Source: Candidatus Peribacteria bacterium RIFOXYB1_FULL_54_35 (GTDB lineage Bacteria; Patescibacteriota; Gracilibacteria; Peribacterales; Peribacteraceae). Taken from it: DNA of 64,000 nucleotides. The notes under the pieces were generated by a model. The model had not been told where the DNA came from, did not search any database, and saw only the letters and a list, made by a program, of their open reading frames with translations. Shown piece by piece: positions 60,451-64,000 of this stretch. The translations under genes were made by a program, and so were the position numbers. The stretch covers positions 1 through 64,000 of the forward strand of contig MFYJ01000012.1 of assembly GCA_001787755.1 (NCBI GenBank), read 5' to 3'. The stretch's first letter is position 1; each line of letters starts with the position of its first letter.

Positions 60451-63400
60451 ATGCCAGATCCTATAGAACTCACTCCTGATTCCTTAAAGACAGCGGCCCA
60501 GAAGGGTACGCAGGAACTCAGGAATCTTCTGGAGAATGTGCAGGGAGAGGACGTGCGGAAGGCGAAAGTGGATCGTGCACGTGCCGCACTCAAGTTTCTG
60601 CAACAGGAACAGCAGCAGAAGTTCTCCGATCCGGAACGCCGCGCCATCGTAGAGGTAAGCCGGCTGGTGATTCAGGATGCGCTCGAAAACGTAACGCAGG
60701 AGTTGCAGAAAGCTGCGGGGGCGAAAATCAAGGAACTGGAAAAGCAGCAGCAGGAGTTTCACGAGGCAAAAGTGGAGGCTCTGCAGTTAGAAGCAAACCT
60801 TGCCTCGCTCGCCGGGCGTGCAGGCATCGAATGGCGGGAACTCAAGCTCGATCTCAGGCACGCGAGTACAGAGGAGAAAGCATACCTCGCCGGGGTTGGT
60901 GCTATTTCTGCGGGTGTTGTGCTCTGGTTGTGGAACAAAATCTGGGGGAGCAAGGAGAAACCGGGGGCAGTGCGTCGTCTTGGCGGGCTCATTGCGGCGG
61001 CTGCCGCAGGCATTGCCGGCGTGCTGATGCTTCGCAACAGAGGACCGAAAGGGAAGGGCGGGGATTCCTGGTTTAAGAAAGCTGTCGAGAAGGCTCCTGC
61101 GCCTGTGCAGGTTGCTGTGGGTGTGCCGGTCGGAATCGGCGCGCAGGCCGCTGAACGCGGCGGTGCAGTGGCAGAAGCTGTGTCGCATATTCCTGCTGCA
61201 CTCTATGAGCTCCTTGCGAAAGGGGATATCGAAGGTGCAGCGAATCAGGGGTGGATGTTTGTGAAGGAAGGAACGGGGTGGGTGGTGACTAACCTGAAAG
61301 AAACGTATGAAGTTCCTGCAAAGTTTGTGGGCTCCTTATCCGATGAGAAACTCTCAACATATGATTGTGCTGTAATTTATGGAGAAGCAGGAGTTGCCTA
61401 TCTCCTTGGACGTGCGACACTCAAGTCGCTTCTGACAGGGAAGGTTTCTCTCCCGCTCTCTGCACGTTCGCTCGGCATGGCTGGCTTGCGTGCGGCTGCC
61501 TGGCCGCTTGCTGTGGCACGCGATGGGGCGAACCTGGGCATTATGACTTTCACGCACGACGGCAAAATTATTGCACACACAACATACGAGCGCTGGTGTT
61601 TACGCGGGGTGAGACAGGATTGGTACTACAGGGGTTTGGCAAAGTCTGGTACGGAGAAGGGACTCCGGGAAGCTATGCAGTACTTTCAAAAGCAGAACAG
61701 GGTTGTTGGAGCTTTCGAGCGCCAGCTGGAAGGGCCGCTTCGTGGTTCTGTGAGTACCGAAGGTCTTGCTTCTGTGCGGAACGCAAATCAGCGTCTTGCG
61801 CAAGAACTTGCCAGAGGCGGTGCCAAGCTGAAGGCAGAGTTGCAGGCTGCTGGTAGGCCTATCCCACCGTGGGTGGATGAATTGGGTGGAGCCGTTCATT
61901 TATCTGATGATAAAGTGATCGTAGAAACGGTCGATCGGGCAGGCGCGAAGCTCTTTGGTGCGGCAGATGATGCTGCAGATAGTGTTGCAAGAGATGTTGA
62001 ACGTGTGCTCGCGCGGGAGGGTGCAAGCGTGGACGACGTTCTCCGTGCCGGTGGTTCCGTTGGTGATGCACTGGGTGCCGGTAGTCTCGATGACGTGTGC
62101 AGAGCGCTGAACGGGATGGACGACGCTGCGGCCACGAAGCACGTCGCGGATCTTCTGAGGGCAGACTACAACGCGCAGCGTCTGGTGGATGCCGGAGTCG
62201 ATCTCCGGCGGGTGGTACGTGCACTCGGGGAATTTGGCGATGATCTGCGCGGTTTTCACATCAAGTCTCTCCTCGATGGCAAAAAGTGCACACTCAAGCA
62301 ACTCGTGGAGGCTGGTGCTCAGGTTGCCGATATCATCAGAGTGCCGGGGGCGTCTCTCGATGAACTCATGGAGGCGGTGATGCACATCGATGATGTTGCA
62401 GTGAGGCAAGCCCGCATAGCCGAACTCCTCGCTTCCGGAGGGGATACTATTCCTTCGCGTTTGCTGAGTGCTGGGGTACAGGCAGATGATCTGCTCCGGG
62501 CAGGTGCACGTCCGGCACTGGTGGTGGATGCAGTGCTCGGTATGGAAGACGATGCAATGCGCATGGCTGCCATGCGTGAAGTACTTGCCACCGAGCATGC
62601 AGATGAGCTTGTAGGAGCTATCTCGCGTTCGGGGAAACCGCAGCTCGTTCGTGATGTACAGGCGGTTGTGGAAGGGGCTACAGATCTGAGTGACGATGTT
62701 GCGCGTTCTGTGCGCTCACTCTCTGTTGAAACAGGGGAGACTGCAGGGCGTGCTGCGGCGAGGACAGGCAGCGTGCTGCCGGAAGGTGCGCGTGTGGCTG
62801 CCGGCGCGGAGGGTCTTACGCATGCGGCTCCTGCGGTTGTGGCATCGGATGCTGCGGAATCTTCGGTGCGGCTCTACCGTCCGTCGGTTGCCGAGGAGGC
62901 GCAGAGAGCGCTCCGTGAATCTATGGGTGCGACGGATTTCGAGGCGCTCATGCGGCACAAACCGTGCCGGGTTCTCCTGGAAGGAGAGCACGCGGATGAA
63001 GCCGCACGTTTCATCGCAGTGGGAATGGAGGAGGGGAGAGGTCTGGCCGGAGCCAAGAATGTTGCGCGCTACCTCCTGGCAATCGGCGATGATGTTCCGG
63101 CTGCACTGCGTGCGCCGGAAGTTGTTCGCATGGTTTCTTCCGGGAGCCATGGAAATGCTGCGGCCATAGGCCGATTCCTCGCCAACGGTGCACGTGCGGG
63201 AGGCGAAGTAACCGGTGGAGGATGTGTGAAAGCCATTGAACAGATGACCCGCTGGCAGAAGGCGGGCACGGGCATGCGCTCACTCTACTTCGTTGGTGCG
63301 GCGGCAGAGGTAGGTTTTCTTGGCTACGAAATTTACAACGCAACACAGGAGTATGCGAGTGAGACGAAGCAACTCGATGCATTGAAGGGGGAGCTCACTC

Positions 63401-64000
63401 GCATTGGCCTGAAGCCTTCCTCCGGTAATCCAAATGTGTACGAAGGATTTGGGGTGGAGGTATCCCTCGAGACACTCGACCCGACGAATTTTGAGGCAAG
63501 TCTCACTCGTGCAGGCATTGCAGCAGGGTCGCTTGCAACCACTATTCTTGCACCCAGCTTTGTACTGGGACCTGGTGGTCTTCTGGTTGCAGGAGTCGTG
63601 ATCACTGCTGTAATCGCAGTCGATACCATATGGAGTGCTGTAGAACAGCGTCGTCATCTGGAGTTTCTCTCCAGTGCGCCTGCCTGGTTACTTGCGATGC
63701 TTGGTACAGAGAGCACCATTGGCCAGACAGCCTACGATACCGTGCGCGAGTACAACGGAGTGATCATGTCTGATATTGTTCCAACCACATTCACGGAGGG
63801 TGCTCTCGCCATCAATCCTCTTACTGCAGGGTTGAGTCCTTTCCTACGCGAGAATCGGGAGGGGAGGAAAGAGCAGGCCCGCGAGAACGTCATGCTTGGC
63901 CACATGTACCGGCGATTTGCCCAGTACTACGATACATACCTTCCAGAGCTGCCGAATACACAGGATGGGCCGCGATCTCTCTTTGATCCTCAGAGTGAGT
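60451..64000 (+). CDS. Very large hypothetical protein, >1183 codons, truncated by window end
   Basis: Manual translation from ATG 60451 (MPDPIELTPDSLKTAAQKGTQELRNLLENVQ...) stays open to 64000; absent from the ORF track because no stop lies in the window. Confidence 0.85.
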   Translation, partial: MPDPIELTPDSLKTAAQKGTQELRNLLENVQGEDVRKAKVDRARAALKFLQQEQQQKFSDPERRAIVEVSRLVIQDALENVTQELQKAAGAKIKELEKQQQEFHEAKVEALQLEANLASLAGRAGIEWRELKLDLRHASTEEKAYLAGVGAISAGVVLWLWNKIWGSKEKPGAVRRLGGLIAAAAAGIAGVLMLRNRGPKGKGGDSWFKKAVEKAPAPVQVAVGVPVGIGAQAAERGGAVAEAVSHIPAALYELLAKGDIEGAANQGWMFVKEGTGWVVTNLKETYEVPAKFVGSLSDEKLSTYDCAVIYGEAGVAYLLGRATLKSLLTGKVSLPLSARSLGMAGLRAAAWPLAVARDGANLGIMTFTHDGKIIAHTTYERWCLRGVRQDWYYRGLAKSGTEKGLREAMQYFQKQNRVVGAFERQLEGPLRGSVSTEGLASVRNANQRLAQELARGGAKLKAELQAAGRPIPPWVDELGGAVHLSDDKVIVETVDRAGAKLFGAADDAADSVARDVERVLAREGASVDDVLRAGGSVGDALGAGSLDDVCRALNGMDDAAATKHVADLLRADYNAQRLVDAGVDLRRVVRALGEFGDDLRGFHIKSLLDGKKCTLKQLVEAGAQVADIIRVPGASLDELMEAVMHIDDVAVRQARIAELLASGGDTIPSRLLSAGVQADDLLRAGARPALVVDAVLGMEDDAMRMAAMREVLATEHADELVGAISRSGKPQLVRDVQAVVEGATDLSDDVARSVRSLSVETGETAGRAAARTGSVLPEGARVAAGAEGLTHAAPAVVASDAAESSVRLYRPSVAEEAQRALRESMGATDFEALMRHKPCRVLLEGEHADEAARFIAVGMEEGRGLAGAKNVARYLLAIGDDVPAALRAPEVVRMVSSGSHGNAAAIGRFLANGARAGGEVTGGGCVKAIEQMTRWQKAGTGMRSLYFVGAAAEVGFLGYEIYNATQEYASETKQLDALKGELTRIGLKPSSGNPNVYEGFGVEVSLETLDPTNFEASLTRAGIAAGSLATTILAPSFVLGPGGLLVAGVVITAVIAVDTIWSAVEQRRHLEFLSSAPAWLLAMLGTESTIGQTAYDTVREYNGVIMSDIVPTTFTEGALAINPLTAGLSPFLRENREGRKEQARENVMLGHMYRRFAQYYDTYLPELPNTQDGPRSLFDPQSE

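Noticed and set aside
1-64000. CRISPR arrays, rRNA genes, IS transposases, integrases
   Set aside because: No regularly spaced direct repeats, no rRNA-like conserved stretches, no DDE/tyrosine/serine recombinase motifs seen; the repeats present are hairpins, not CRISPR

Overview
The window is 64 kb of a gene-dense bacterial chromosome. Gene content, the use of UGA as a stop, and the many lineage-specific proteins suggest a Candidate Phyla Radiation / Peregrinibacteria-like genome; this is inference and was not tested. Recognisable housekeeping genes include gpmI, a wecB-like epimerase, guaA, an ECF sigma factor with a FecR/DUF5667-like partner, efp, gatB, def, a PolIII-epsilon-like exonuclease, nth, glnA, a TrmB-type regulator, thyA, folA, folE, folK, folB, secD, an NDP-sugar pyrophosphorylase, rlmD/rumA-like, rlmH, an MscS channel, a MacA/MacB-like efflux system, uvrC, rplY and one tRNA-Glu. 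The most unusual content is: (1) about ten loci where low-complexity, locus-specific repeats form long imperfect hairpins, usually ending at or next to stop codons; one pair has telomere-like TTAGGG/CCCTAA arms flanking a four-helix-bundle (S23/Avd-like) gene that sits inside an ATP-grasp/7TM operon; (2) a second modular repeat family, CCCTTCG-[variable palindrome]-CTCAGGACA, one copy of which is in frame inside guaA; (3) a degenerate tRNA-Glu duplication plus tandem tRNA-end/repeat units bounding a small island; (4) domain insertions and fusions: a parvulin domain in SecD, a GNAT-like domain in UvrC, and an ATP-grasp/aspartyl-protease-like/DUF1704 fusion; (5) an unlisted candidate structured ncRNA at 17375-17518 with an extended -10 and a perfect terminator; (6) a same-strand cluster of unrecognised proteins (55862-64000) ending in a >1183-codon ORF that is missing from the ORF track because it runs off the window. 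I saw no CRISPR array, rRNA or IS transposase.
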